A DNA stretch of 64,000 nucleotides from Pleurodeles waltl (GCF_031143425.1 NC_090448.1:537062313-537126312); one strand, 5' to 3'; positions 47,588 to 61,589 are shown, counted from the first letter of the stretch. The notes: generated by a model from the sequence alone, not told the origin. Program-made: numbers and translations.

Positions 47588-50418
47588 ATGCCTAACCTTA
47601 CTTTTTTCTGAAATGCTTTCTTCTACGGTGGCAGTAAAAGTAATTTACAAATGTAAGGAATAGGAAGTGTCTGGGAACTTGTGTAAAAAACAGGAAAGCC
47701 TTGTTAACAAGTAAATGGTCTTTTTAAAGACATGTGAAAATCTCAGATGAGGCTGAGATAAGGTGCCAGCCACTACCCAGCCATTCCTCCTCAGCTCAAG
47801 CTCTGGGTGTCCTGGAGGCTGCGTCAGCCCGGGCTAATACACAACAGGGTGGGCTAAAGCCCTTTCAGTCCTATGGGTGTTGGATACCTGCTCCTGGCTG
47901 TGGTTAAAACATCCTGAAAAATACACACTACCCACTGGCAGGACCTCACCATCACAGATCACTGTGAGGGTTGAATGCAGCATCTGTCTGGGTGGGCACG
48001 ACAACAGGGAACAAAGAATGACTTGCCATCACCAGTAAGTCAATCACTGTCTGTGGTGTATGGTCATTTGTGCTGAAAACAGCAGGTGCTGGATTCATGT
48101 GAGGCTGAGTCCAGATTGATATGGGCTGTTGAGTATGTTTTTTTTCTCACTTTGACGTGTGACTAGATGAATGTGTTGCCCAGAGAGGCCGGGTTTGGTG
48201 CAAAATGCAGACATCACACTCGCAGTAGTGCAACTTGTAACACTTTGTAGCTGCTGGTGCATTTTCATCCATCGCAGAAATCAATGCTCATCAAGGCCGT
48301 TTGACCTTTGGGTTGTGCAAAAGGGTGTTATAGAACCACTCAACTCAATTTCAATATAGACCAATTAAATGAAATAGTATGACCCATTTGGCCATGCAAG
48401 AAAAACTCCAGTCAGGAATAAAGCTAAGGGATTTATAACAAACACAAGCTCAAAGTCATGCAGACAACTCTCAGTACAAAAATATAAAGATACAGAAGCA
48501 CCAAGGCTTACCCAATGCGACAAAAAATGTTCAGGCGAATTAACATCAATATGACTAAGCATTCACTAAAAAAGTACAGAAGCTTAAGACAATCAGTTGT
48601 AATATAGAAATCACAAGTTGCTCAGGCTTATCAAGCATCAGTCAGTTTCAAATCATTAAAGTTATAATTTCAGCTGAACTCAGTGAACCCCCTACCATAA
48701 CCAAATTAAAGATGAACATGTGTGGGGTGGAACACATCTGGATAAAAGACAAAAAGGGCAAAAAGAATATGGAAAAAGGAAATCTCGGGCAACAAGGTAC
48801 TAACTAAAGTAGGCAAAGCTAGGTTAAAAGGGAAAGCATCAGCATGTCAGAATCTCAGCCAAGAGCCTTCTGAAGGGGATAGGAAGATAATCTCTAAGTC
48901 TGTGCAGGACACGTCAAAGAGGCAGTGCAGAGAGGAAGATACCTCTCCAAAGGGCTCAGCATACAGGGTTCTTCAGCAGCAAGGGTTCTGTTCCAAAGGC
49001 ATCTGGAAATTTGACCAAAGTCCAACTGCTCAACAGTACATTCAAATTCATAAAGCAATTTAATTCACTGTGGAAAAGCAGTTCATTTTACATTAAAGGG
49101 GCAACATCCAATAGTAATTGGTCACATGACACCAGGTTGTAATATCAACTTCCATTTCCATGTCTGGTCATCGGAACCTCATCCATGTAGCTCCACACAG
49201 GTTTGAAACATTTGTATAATTTGTTAGTCCACATACTCAGGATGTTTCAAACTCAAGGTCACAGCTACATATTCTCTCTATGTCTGAACAATAGGGCCTA
49301 TTGCCAAAGCTAGTCTTCTCTAGGGAACAAAGTCTGAAAGAAAGCTCATGTTATGAAAATGAATCAACATTTTCTGCACAGTCAAGAAATACAAGACTAA
49401 CAGGCCTCACTTAGGCTAAAGCAAGTGAATTAAAGCAATACATTTAATTAATACATTTTAATAAGCATACTTTTAAAATGCAAACATGTATTCAACATCA
49501 ATAATGCTTCAATATGGTGGATGTTACATTCATTTTATTATGAAAATCCTCTACTAATGCATTATAATTGCTCTAACGTAGAACTACACCTCTATTTTTC
49601 CACACATATTTAAATCATTAATCATCAGAAATTCAATATTAATTCAATATAATCTGTTAGTTTAAGTTCTAAATGATAACATAATATCAATTACATCTTG
49701 CAAATATTTGATTTGTAAGCAGTACCACCCGGGTTTCTAGCACATGTTTAAACAAATGCTCAGAATGATTTCTTATGGCATTTTTCTACCTTCAAACTAT
49801 TAGTACTTTGGTTAACAAAATGCTTGTATTGTCATGTATTAATGACTTCTGTGACATGAGGGACAGCTCTAAGTTATGGGCTACATCACAACTAATGCTC
49901 ACCACACCCAACCCTGCCAAGGACAAATGGCAGCAGCACAGCCAAAGCAAACCGAAGGAGCACTGACTGCTTTTATTATGTAGTTTGTTGAACACCTCAT
50001 AAAAGGTCTAGAGGAGCTACAATTTTAACCTAAAGCATTTAAGTGCAGTGATGCAGACCCCAGCACTAAAATATGTTAGTCTAACCCCTGGCACATTGCA
50101 GGGGTGCTTCTTTCAGGTGAAGGGAGCAAAGCATCACACATTATTTGAGGGAGGGATCCTTGTATAAAGTGAGGGCCACTTATTTAGGTTGAAGCTAGCT
50201 AGATTACATAACAGTAAGGTTTGGTGCAGTACAATAACCTGCCAGAACAGACATGTTTTCTGGATTACAGAAAGCCTATGTCAAAACTGGAAAAAGAAGG
50301 GGTGAGGTTCAGACAGTTGAGCCTTGTACACACAGCATTCAGCCCAAAGACTTGCTTTTTCTTTTAGAGATGATAAATGTTGTGTTATAGATCCTTCATT
50401 GTGTGCTCTAGCAATATA
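47588..50418. other. unassigned region
   Basis: No supported gene. The part at about 48380-49400 is A-rich on the plus strand and may be an antisense LTR or other old retroelement, but I found no ends or motifs to prove it. Confidence 0.35.
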
Positions 50419-50893
50419 GGCCCAAATTTAAGGAAAGTGGTGCTGCATTATATGCAGCACCACTTTTCTTGTGGCCGTCCGTGCCCCCCTAACACCACCA
50501 TGTGTGCGCCGTATTAAACATACGGCGCACCATGGCGCAGGTTAGGGACAATAGCGTCATCATTTTGAACGCTATTTTAGTACATTGCAAGATTTAGATT
50601 AATCCTGCAAGGTACATAGGGGCACGTTAAAAATAATGCTGTGCCCCATTTTAATGCCTGAACTGTGCAGGTGTTAAAAATAGCCACTAAAACGGGGGAA
50701 CACCCCCTTGCAAACATTATGCTTGGTGAAGGCATAATGTGTCGCAAGGGGTTACAAAGTGGGGCAATGCATGCATTGGGAACTTTGTAAATCTAGTGTG
50801 GCGAATTTGGCCTCATTGAGGCACATTAGCGTGTTAAAAAATTATGGTAATGTACCACAAGGAGGCGCTAGGCCTTCTTAAATCTGTAAGCCC
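50419..50893. mobile_element. MITE with GGCCCAAATTTAAG end and hairpins
   Basis: The left end GGCCCAAATTTAAGG faces a right-end AAATCTGTAAGCCCC segment. Two perfect 11-bp-arm hairpins lie inside: GTGGTGCTGCA/TGCAGCACCAC at 50437-50463, and GTGCGCCGTAT/ATACGGCGCAC near 50504-50530. Non-coding. The right boundary is uncertain by about 10 bases, and no duplication was confirmed. Confidence 0.65.
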
Positions 50894-53550
50894 CAGGACT
50901 AATTATGCAAAGAAAACTGCCTAAAAGTTAGGGAAAAGCTGAAGAAAGAGCCAGGTTTTTAGGTTTCATCTCAATTTTGACAGCGATGTCTCAGAGCAAA
51001 GGTACAAGAGCAGGGAATATCAGAGTTCCAGAGCACAGAATGATCATGCATTAGCAAAGCCAATAGGTTTCACCTATGCAAAATGTATTGGCTTTTTCAA
51101 TTTTCTTTTACCTGTTATACAGCACTGCTGCAAGTAAAATTACAAGCAAGAGTATGGCAGAAATGTGGAGAGGAATGTGCTTGTTAACAGTGGAGAAATG
51201 ATGTCTGAAATGTTTAAACTGAAGAGGGTAACATTTGTAGCGGTCACAGAAAAGCAAAAGTTGAGGGATCAAATGTGACATCTATTGATGGGAATAACCA
51301 GTAGTGGCCGAAAAGGGAGTATGACCCAGAAAGCAATTTTTCGGGTGGGAGGGCCGGCAAATGGTGCATAGACGAAACGGGAGGCAAATGTGAGGCAAAG
51401 TATAGTACACCAGGGAAGGTGCGGTGTGTAATGTAACCAGAAATGCTGCCTGCTGAACTCGGAAACTAGGTTTGAGTCTCAGCATTGGCTCAACATCCTG
51501 TGATTTTGTCCAAATCACTGAAACCCCCCCAGGTGAAAACAAAATGGGTGTTTTCATTCATTCGTTTAAACTATCTTTGTAAAAAAAGCCACAATGAATG
51601 AAAAGAAATGCGAGCAGTTTCTAATGGTTTTAAATTGGACATAAATTTGGCTATTCTCCTAACACAACACCCCTTGCTCTCTGTCTCCGCTGCATTTTAC
51701 TGGAAGGCCCTAGCAAGCAGCGGCCTCCGACAGCCTTTACTGGGTAGCATGAGACAATGAACTCTGCGGAGATTTATGCATTACTGACACTTGGCCCTCA
51801 TTTTCCCAATTATATATTTGTATTTTATTTTGGAAGCAGAAAGTCAAGAGGGTGAGAGTATCCTGCTTCTGGTCCGTATGCACATGCAGCACTGTATCCT
51901 TCTACAAAAGGGGATATTTAAGGTCCCGCTGTACTGAAACACACACTCAAAGCAAGGTTTTCAGTGACATTGCAGTTGGAAATTAAAGCCTTCACCTCAG
52001 AGCAAGACAGGGGAAAATGAATTTATCGAAGACATTCAGGAAAATTGCTTATGACAACAAGCTGAGATGAGAGAAGACGGTCTGCAGAAGCACTCGTATG
52101 GAGTGCTTGTTTGTAATGGACAAAGAGGTACCCACAGAGTGAGTAGCCAGCGGAAGAACACTGGCCAGTGACCGGACTGTGTATTTTGTCCATGTGCCAT
52201 GCAATGGCATGGTCGGCAAAAGCAGAGCAGGAAGTGAAAGCAGACAACCTGCTGGCCAATGAGAAGCAAGTAAATTAGAGCAATGGTAGAATCAATGAAT
52301 GGTAGGTTAAGGAAAGTATTGGTTGGGTTCTAAGCCCCTTTTACATTTTTTTATTTAAATACAAAATACTTTGTAAGCATAGTGCAAGCACTGTGCAGGC
52401 GAAACATAAAAACTTAAACTGGCGGACCTGCTCTTCTGTATTCAGAGGGCTCCTTAGAAAATGACCCTCTAAGGAATGAAGAACCCTCTAACCACAGTAC
52501 TTCAGGAAGCGTTTTGTTTATAAAGCAGCGTGCCTCACGATAAACCATCTTTTGCACTAGACAGAGTACCTTAACAGTGTGGAAACATATGCATATAACA
52601 AAAATAAGTCCAGCCATTAAATAATTAACATAAATAATATGAGCATAGCTATCATAACACAATAGGATCTACAAAGCTTAGTGGAGCACTTCTGTTGGAC
52701 TAACTACAAATGTGTCATGCCAAGACAATTTGGTGAGCAAAGGTATGACAAATACCTAAAAAGGAAAAACAAGCCTAACAGTAACCGTTTGTGGGAAGGA
52801 ATAGTGTATGAAATGCTTTTAAATTCAAACCCTTAAGGCCGATCTTCACATTCAGTAACCAGTCAGTGGAAATGCATTATTCATACTAGAGGGGCAGGAG
52901 AGAAGGGTAGATATTAAGCCATTGGTTATTCTCCATTCGGTGACAATGAACATGAAAATGTACTAAAAGTGAAAGCGAAAATGGTAGTAATCAATTTAAG
53001 GGAGTGTTTGTTTCTTAAAACATACTCACACATTTTTTCTGCTTGTAGCCTAGTGTTTCGATTAACAAGCAGCAAAAGAAAGACTAAAAGAATATATGAA
53101 GCATGGAAATAGGGTAGTTAGCAGAACACGTTTAAGATATGTTGACAGCCTAGAAATAGGATGGCTTCCACACTTGGTTGAGTCTTGAGGGTATATGGAA
53201 GATTTGGGTAGTCACAGTATTAGCAGGACTAGGTAAGAAAAGTCACTGATGTTTTCTTCTTTTAGCAGAATTGAAGTAAGCGCCTTAACCTAAGCATTCC
53301 CAAGTTTTTCATCAATCTCTTTCAACTTCTCCAGAATTCTGTGGCTCGCCTCTCAAAGGTCAGCAGACTTAATCACATCTCCCATATCTTGCACATCTTA
53401 CCATGACTCCCAGTCAGTTTTATGACAGAACCACGCATGCCGGAACAACACATGCCTTAACAATGCAGTTGAAACCACAACCGCGTCATTTCCACGCATG
53501 CCTTTACCACACATGAATTACAACAACTTTTGTTGTAAAAGCATGCCTAG
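50894..53550. other. unassigned region
   Basis: No gene, RNA gene or defined repeat recognised. Open frames are under about 92 codons. Confidence 0.4.
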
Positions 53551-53559
53551 TAAAATTAA

Positions 53560-54240
53560 AAGCTAAACTACCCTGACCCCACACCCACCCTACGCCCTAA
53601 AAAAATTACCCCAAGCCCCCCTAAAAACTAAACTGCCCAACACCCCTCATCCGCCCTGAGGCCAAAAACGACCCCACTCCTAATAACTAAACTATACCCG
53701 ACCCACCCACCCACACTAAGCCCTGAACAAAAACTACCCCGACCCCCCAACCACACCCCTAAAAACTAACCTACACCAACACCCCCACCCGCCCTGAGCC
53801 CTAAAACCTTCTCTCACCCCTAATAACTAAACCACCCTGAACCCCCACCCATCCTAGGATCTAAAAAAAAAATACCCCAATCCCGCACCCCACCCCTAAA
53901 AATTAAACTACCCCGACACCCCCCACCCGTCCTGAGCCCTAAAAACAACCCACACCCCTAATGGTTAAACTACCCCACCCCCTAAGCCCTAAAAAATAAA
54001 ACAACCCCAATCCCCCACCCCGCCCCTAAAACATAAATTACCACGCCCCCACCCTAACCTCTAAAAAAAACTACCATGACCTCCCCACCCTCGCCCCTAA
54101 AAAATAAGCTACTCGATCCACCCCACCCACAGTAAGCCATAAAAACTAAAATTCCCCAAACACCCTATAAAAAATAATAGCCTGACCCCCAACAGCCCTT
54201 AATCCACTGCACCCCTAAAAACTATCCCCCAACCCTGCCG
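53560..54240. repeat. C/A-rich minisatellite
   Basis: Degenerate tandem units around CCCCTAAAAACTAAACTACCC, followed by a C-rich CACCCACCC segment, with a variable period of roughly 45-80 bp. Strong strand asymmetry: almost no G on the plus strand except in GCCCTGAG-type segments. No coding potential. Confidence 0.85.
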
Positions 54241-55123
54241 CAGCCTTACTTACCTCACCGCATTCTCTCCTGCTCTTTGTTTTTTTCTGTGCCTTAACCA
54301 CGCATATGTGTAGTTTGGCACACACGTGGTTAAAGCACAGAAAAAGGCAGTCGTTATTCTGGAAAGTGTGGTTACGCTGGCATGGTAAACGTCCACGTTG
54401 TTTACAGCACGTGGTTAAAGACGTTTCCCCTCCCAGTCCCACTGTCCAGCTGCATTAGATTCAAAACCTTGAGTATCGTCCACAGCGTATTCCAGTTGCT
54501 GGGCCCAGATGTGTTGAGAGAGCTCTATAACTGCTGCCTGTTGTTTTTGTTTCCCTTCCCCACAGAAGATAATTTATTTCAGTCGTTAATAATTAAAATG
54601 TAAATTTGGCTTGCTTATTTTGCATGACTTTTACAAGGCCATGTATTAATTTACAGTTGTTGGGCTCAACAGGACTTTGTGCAGGTTATTTTGGCACACG
54701 CCTTTGCAATTAGGGCTAGCAATAATGTTTTCTACTCAAATTGAGAAATCCTTCGAATTTTTCTTGCTCATAACAGCAAACAAAATATGGAATGAAACAT
54801 TTCAACTTCTAGTCCTGAAAATAGAAATTCAATAGGTTAAATGTATCTAATTTTTCATGCTGTGAATTTCAGAAAATGTAAGCGTTCTGAAGTCTGATGG
54901 AGAGAAAAACACATCATACTGTATCCGAAAAGCATTTTAGGTCTACGACAGTAATGCATGGTGTTTCAAATTTTTTGGGTAAGACAAATTGAACGTAATA
55001 ACGTAATAACCCATTTGAGGATGACATGGAGAGAAAAGTTTATTATACTGAATGGGAAAATGGAAATATAAGTATTATGATAGGAGACAACATAAAACTG
55101 GCAAGACACATGATTAGGATTTA
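54241..55123. other. unassigned region
   Basis: No supported gene. A short inverted segment CACGTGGTTAAAG / related CTTAACCACGC occurs at about 54290-54420 without clear element boundaries. Confidence 0.4.
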
Positions 55124-55828
55124 GGGCCATATGTACAAATCATTTGGCAGAATCGGGCTGTTTTCCAACCACAAAAAGGCCTTTACATATGTACAAATCA
55201 CAAATTGTGATTTGGAAACATGTTTCTGAATAGAAAAATGTGTTGTGATTTAGTATTTGGAAGGGATGTGTTAAATATAGAATCGCAGTGGTATGTATAA
55301 ATATGTTTGCCACTGAATTTTCGGTTGCAAAACATTCAACTTTTGCCAACACAAAACATTCAACCTTTGCCAACACCTCAAAGGAATTGTTAACAATTTG
55401 TAAATGCGAAGGGGTCACCCACGTACCTCTTCCCCTTTGTGAATGTTGAAACAAATATTTTTGAAAAGCAAGCTGTGGTTCGATGGACCATAGCCTACTC
55501 TTAATAAAGGAAACTTGAAAGTTTCATTTTCTTTTTTTTAAACGCATCCTGTTTTCCTTTAAGGAAAATAGGCTGCATTAAAAAAAGCTTGCTTTATTAA
55601 AAAGCAGACATGGACATAGTGGTCTGCTGACCTATAAAGACCATCATCACTGCAATGGCCACGATTCCTAATGAATCGCGAGTGGCGACCTACCTTATTA
55701 ATATTCGTGAAGGGGGGGCCATTTGGGAAATCTTTATTTTGTACATAGGGAATTGTGATTTCCTTATTGTGATGTGGTAACAATCACAATTAGGTAACTG
55801 AAATTCCAAAATTCTGTGCATATGGCCC
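55124..55828 (-). mobile_element. 705-bp Harbinger-type MITE
   Basis: Starts GGGCCATATGTACA and ends TGTGCATATGGCCC, a 14-bp terminal repeat with one mismatch. The interior shares the CCTGTTTTCCTTTAAGGAAAA block, AAAAGCAGACATGGACA and the TTATTAATATTCGTGA segment with the copy at 11496-12211, in the same orientation. Flanking triplets TTA and GAA do not match, so the target duplication is not demonstrated. Confidence 0.8.
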
Positions 55829-56271
55829 GAATTACATTACACACTTTTAAAAATGATACGAGCCCCAGTTAAAGTAATCTCAGTTAGCTAGAAAACTAGG
55901 CTAATTGGAAATAAATCACCTTGAAAATACCTGGCTTATGGGTGGGTGTAAAGATGAAACTAGAAAGAAATTGGAAAGGCATAAAATCCAGTACATATTA
56001 CATTGGCAAGGAAAAACGTGTATACACCTTTCTTTAAATTTCCCTAAATGCTCCCATTTAGGAGTAAGTACTCTCAACCTTTCAGCTATGCTCCCTTGCA
56101 TCCATCTCATTTACTACTAAAATTACTGTCTGGGGTGGGGGGGAGATCTCCACACTAGAGACCATAGAGGCAGAGGTCTTGGCCCCACTGGTTTGTGAAC
56201 AGTATTTTGAAGCACATGAGGATTACTATTTTAATACTACTTTACATACTTATAAATAGAGTTTGTGCATT
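55829..56271. other. unassigned spacer
   Basis: No gene or repeat recognised. Confidence 0.4.
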
Positions 56272-59200
56272 GACCCTGTTAGAAATTGGATTTTCTAATT
56301 GGCTGAGGTATGCACCATGTCTAAGCAGGAACCACAATCCCAGTCAGGGTTAAGTCACAAACACACCCTAAATTAACCTATGCTCACCCCCTGGTAGCTT
56401 GGCACAGAGCAGTCAGGCTTAACTTAAGAGGCAATGGCTTAAGTATTTGTGCAACAGTAAAAACACCACACAAAAAGACACCACACCAGGTTGGTAAAAT
56501 AGATCTTAATTTAATTAACAAAACAAGACAAAAAAAACAAGCATCCAATAATTAGAAGTTAACATATGAATGTTTAAATAATAAACTTAGTTGTAGTGCT
56601 TAGAAGCATTGTGAAAAAGTAGCCTCTTTCTAGCGTGGTTACCCCAATTTTTAGCCTGTTTGTCAGTGTGTTTTTACTGTCTAGCCAGGACCCCAGTGCT
56701 CATAGTTTGAAACCTATTTGTCAGTGTGTTTTTACTGTCTCACTGGGATCCTGCTAGCCAGAAACCCAGTGCTCATAGTTTGTGGCCTATGTGTGTTGTC
56801 AGTATGCTTGACTGTGTCACTGGAGTTCTATTAACCAGAACTCCAGTGCGTATGCTCTCTCTGTGTACCAAATTGGTCACTATAGTTTAGTGACTCTATA
56901 TTCCAATTCTGATTGGAACACTGGACCCCTCCGTATAAGTCCCTACTATATGGTACCTTGGTACCCAGGGCATTGGGGTTCCAGGAGATCCTGATGGGCT
57001 GCAGCATTTCTTTTGCCACCCATAAGGAGCTCAAAAAAACCTTTCATCAGCCACTGCAGCCTGAGTGAAATAGTGCACACTCTATTTCACAGCCATTTTT
57101 CACTTTTGCACCAGGTAACATATAAGTGATCTATATGTCTAACCTTCATTTACTGAAGGCTAGGTGCAAAGTTACTGTGTGTGAGGGCACCCTTGCACTA
57201 GCAAAGGGGACCGCACATTGTCCACGGCCAATTACCCGGCCTTGGTGAGTGTGGGGACACCATTATAAGCGTGCACTACATATATGTCAATACATATATG
57301 TAGCTTCACAATGGTAACTCTGAATATGGCCATGTGAGGTGTCTAAGATTATGGAATTGAACCCCCAATCCAAATCTGGTATTGGGGGGCCAACTTCATG
57401 CACCCCAACTCCACCACGGACCCCCAGTACTGCCAAACCAGCTTTCTGAGGTTTCCACTGCAGCCCCAACTGCTGCCACCTCACAGACAGGTTCCTGCCC
57501 TCCTGGGGATTGAGCAGCTCAATCCCAAGCAGGCAGAACAACGCATTTCCTTTAGGAGAGGGATGTTACACCCTCTCTCATTGGAAATAGGTGTGACCGC
57601 CATGGGAGGGGTATTCTCCCAGAGCCTCTGGAAATCCTTTGAATGGCACAAACGGTGCCCTCCTTGCATAATCCAGTCTACACCGGTACAGGGAACCCCA
57701 GTCCCTCCTCTGGTGCAAAACTGGACAAAGGAAAGGGGAGTGACCACTCCCCTATCCATCAGCGCTCCAGTGGGGGTGCCCAGAGCTCCTTCAGAGTGTC
57801 CCTGGTGTTAGCGATCTTGGATTCCAAGGTGTGGGGACCCTCTGGAGACCCCTGAGTGGCCAGTGCCAGCAGGTGACATCAGAGACCCCTCCTGATAGGT
57901 GCATACCTAGGTAGGTAGCCAGTCTCCCTCTCAGGGCTATTTAGGTTCTCTCCTCTGCGTGTTTCCTCAGATTCGGTTTGCAAGTTTCTTCCAGGACTCC
58001 TCTGCATCCTCTGCTTCAGCTTCTGACCATCGGATCAACGGCCGATTGCTCCAGGAACTGCTGTAACTGCAACAAAGTATCCAGGAAGACTCCTGTGACC
58101 TGCAACTTCAGCACCAGACAGAACTTGCAACAGTTAAGGTGTGTATGCTACAAGGACTGCCTGTCTTTACCCTGCACCAGAAGAACTGAAGGAATCACCC
58201 GTGGAGTGACGGAGTCACCGGTACTCTGGGACTCCTCTCCTGTCGATGAGCGTGATCCTTGGATCACATGTGGTGGACCGAAGTGACCCAGACTGTCCAA
58301 AGGTCCAGCTGTCCCAATCTGACTAAGAGTTTGCCTCCCCCTGCAGCGACAGCACCCCTGTGCACTGCGTCTTCTGCAGCTCCTTGGGCTTCTGAGCACT
58401 TCTTCCAAAAGTTCTTTGTGCACAGCATAGCCCAGGCCACCAGCACTCCACCCTGCAACGCACAGCTCTATGAGTTGTTCCCCGGTGGTGTGGGATCCTC
58501 CTGTGTAGTGCTGCGATGACCGCACTTTGCATCTCCTTTGTCCCTGTGTTCTGGGACTCCCGTGGGTGCTGCCTGGTCTTCTGGGGGCTCTCTGAAGTGC
58601 TGAGAGCCCCCTCTGTTTCCTCAGTCCCAGTTGAGACCCCCAGGTCCCTCCTGGGTCCAGGCAGCTCCTCTTTGACAAAAACTTGCATGAACCAAGGATT
58701 GTTGTTGAAATCCAGTGACACAAACAGCCTGCATTCAACAACTCGACGTGGGACACCTCTTGCACCAAGCAGGAATCAGCAGCTATCTTCTTTGGTACAT
58801 TTCTGTACTTTTCTTCCAACCAGAGAATCCACTTTTGCACCTTCTTCCAGGTGGGCACGGGCTCCTGTTCTTCCTGGACTCTTCTTCGACTTCTGGACTT
58901 GGTCTCCTCTCTCCACAGGTCTTCAGGTCTAGGAATCCAACATTGGTTACTTGCAGTCTTGCTTGGTTCTTGCATAATTCTTAATCACGACTTGTAGTGT
59001 GTTCTTAGGAAACTTGCTGTATTTTACTCCTGCTTTCCTGGGCTCTGGGGTGGGGTACTTTACTTACCTTTGGTGTTTTCTTACACTCCCAGCGCCCCTC
59101 TACACACTACACTTGCCTAAGGGGGAATTCGACATTTGGATTCCACTATTTTAGTATATGGTTTGGGTTGCCCCTAGGCCTATTGCAATCTATTGTATTT

Positions 59201-60459
59201 TCTATTGTTTGCACTGGTCTATGACTGTTTACTTACCTAATTTTGGTTACTAGTGTATATATTGTGTATAATACTTACCTCCAGAAGTATTGCCTCTAAG
59301 ATATTTTTGGCCTTGTGTCACTAAAATAAAGTACCTTTATTTTTGGTAACATTGAGTATTGTCTTTTATTGTGTATAAATACTGTGTAACTATAGTGGTA
59401 TTGCAAAAGCTTTGCATGTCTCCTAGTTCAGCCTTGGCTGCTCTGCTACAGCTACCCCTAGACAGCCTAAGCTGATAGACACTGCCTACAACTTACTGAT
59501 AAGGGATAACTGGATCTGGTATAAGGTTTGAGTACCTTAGGTACCCACTACAAACCAGGCCAGCCTCCTACAGGCATAAATAGCCAACTGGGACTATCTG
59601 ATCGTGCTAGACCGGGTCAAACCTGAAAAGGCAAGCCAATCACAATGGAGTGCAAGTTGTATACAGGGGCCTTGGCCCGTTGGAAACAGTGCCTTAGTTC
59701 AGAGTTGCATCAATGTCGAGGACAAGATGTGAGGACCGCAGGAGGTGATGAACTGGCATCAATCCTGTAGGTGTAGGTGATGCATTGCTCCGAGCCACCT
59801 AAAGTCAGAGATGCGTTAGGAATGGCAGTGATGCATCACACAGTTGGTAATGTGGTGGCCCCAATCCTCGCAGCAGTGATGATGCGGTTGTGTTGACAGT
59901 TATGCGGTATCCTTAATCCTTGCAGTAGCAGTTCTGAGCCGTGCAACAGCATCAATGCATAGGTTCTGGCAGTTGCAGCACTTTATTCCCACTTCCAAGG
60001 GCCCAGGACTGGATTGGCACTACGTGGCAGGGCAAGGCTTGCAGCAAAGTCTAGGTGCTGTTGTAAGGTCAAGAGTAGTCTTTGATGTCCCTGAGACTTC
60101 AGAAGAACAGGAGGCAAGCCATCAAACCCTTGGAGCCGCTTTGGTTCTGGGTTGGAGAGATTCAGGCTACTGAAGTGGGTGGCACAATTAGTGCTGCAGG
60201 CCCACTAGTAGCATTTAATTTACAGAGTCTTGGCACATGTAGTGAACTTTTCTAGGGACTTAAAAGTAAATCACATATGTCAATTGCGGATTAGCCAATG
60301 TTACCATATTTTAAGTGGAGGGCACATGCACTTTAGCACTAGTTAGCAGTGGCAAGGTGCCCAGAGTCCTAAAGCCAGAAAAACGAGGACAGCAAACATG
60401 AGGCCTGATGGCAAAAAGTCAGGAGAAACCACACCAAGGATGCCAGGTCTAACAGGCCC
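56272..60459 (-). mobile_element. antisense LTR split by another LTR
   Basis: The outer LTR runs 56277-56609 and 59578-60454, TGTTAGAAAT ... AGGTCTAACA on the plus strand. Near-perfect 5-bp duplications are GACCC (56272-56276) and GGCCC (60455-60459). Its ends match copies B and C. Without the inner insertion it is about 1.2 kb, shorter than B and C, so internal sequence has been lost. Confidence 0.8.
56605..59577 (+). mobile_element. solo LTR of a second family, about 3 kb
   Basis: A 2963-bp LTR (56610-59572) starts TGTGAAAAAGTAGCC and ends CAGCCTCCTACA. Flanks AGCAT (56605-56609) and GGCAT (59573-59577) are a 5-bp duplication with one mismatch. An AATAAA polyadenylation signal is at 59335-59340. 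A perfect 11-bp-arm palindrome CTACATATATG/CATATATGTAG is at 57276-57303. The layout resembles family 1, including the CTAGTTCAGCC ... GCTACAGCTACC segment near 59425, but the sequence is otherwise distinct. The 275-codon antisense open frame (58148-58975) shows no domain. Confidence 0.8.
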
Positions 60460-61589
60460 CAAAGTCCCAAACAAACAGGTAGCCAGGTTCCAATACTAAA
60501 AATAAATAGAAGAGCTTAGTGGCAGTCCCTTGAGCCATTGGCAGTTAACAAGCTATTTGCTTTTTGAGTCAATCCACAGAGCAACATTCATAAAATTAGG
60601 CAATGTGTCACGGTCATTCAGCCATTGACTTTCTATCCAGTGTCATTCACAAGTGATTCATCCCAAAGGAGAGCCATTTAAACTTTGGTGTATTTGGCTG
60701 TATGACTGACTTCCATTTCCCTATTTACATTTGCGTCTACATCACTAGCGCAACATTAAAATAAGCCTTGCTAAACTTAGAGCTTGTTAAACTTTTTCGA
60801 TACCAAACACTGGGAGTCTGAATATATTTCTGCCTCGGATGCTCCCAGCAAAGAAAGTAGAGAAGGAATAGTGTGGCACATCGTACTATATGGCCACTTG
60901 CTTCTTGTCGCATTCTCTGAAAGTGAGTCTTCGATACTGCTTCTTAAGGTGGAGACAGGGTTGCAAGAAACAAGCCAATATGCCGCAGGTCTAAGGGCCT
61001 GCTCTTGCCAAGCTCAGAGCAACTCATGATCTATTAAAATATCTCATCAGACACACACTCTAATTGCTAGGTGCATTGGCACCTAAGTGGACTCTGAAAT
61101 GCTTGGATGTTCTCTTTGGCAGTGTCACAGCTGTTCGAAGCTTAACGCAACAACTTTACTTGAATGCTGTGCTCATCTTGGAACAGGAATGTTGTCATCA
61201 TCGTTACAAACTGGGTATGTTCCCATTCCAATATGGCTGCCATATTCACATGCACCTGCCAAGTGCCTCTGTCCATGAGAACAGTCAATAGAACTGCCTT
61301 TAATGAGGCACATGACGGCACAGATATAAAGGTAAGTTGATGTTTTATCATTGTTCTCATTTGTTGTATGCACAGTTTCAACCTGTGGCATTTACACTGT
61401 GTTAAAATTTAAAATAGCAAACACTGGAATAGACAACAGGTCTCGCCTATGACAACTATTACCTTTAGCAATGATTTTTAGTCATGTTGTACAGCAGAGC
61501 GGTTTCTGCAGCATGGCTAAAATTATTTTTGTATTAAAACGCTACGATGCAGCCAGTGTTAATGTACTTTTTTATTGGCGGGTGAGGCA
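60460..61589. other. unassigned region
   Basis: No gene or defined repeat recognised. Confidence 0.4.

Noticed and set aside
53560..54240. Interstitial telomeric repeat
   Set aside because: CCCTAA occurs within units but not as tandem hexamers; the true period is much longer.
55121..55831. TTA target duplication for the 705-bp MITE
   Set aside because: The other flank reads GAA; the match is absent, so the duplication cannot be claimed.
58148..58975. 275-codon antisense open frame
   Set aside because: It lies inside the second-family LTR, has several overlapping competitors and no recognisable domain.
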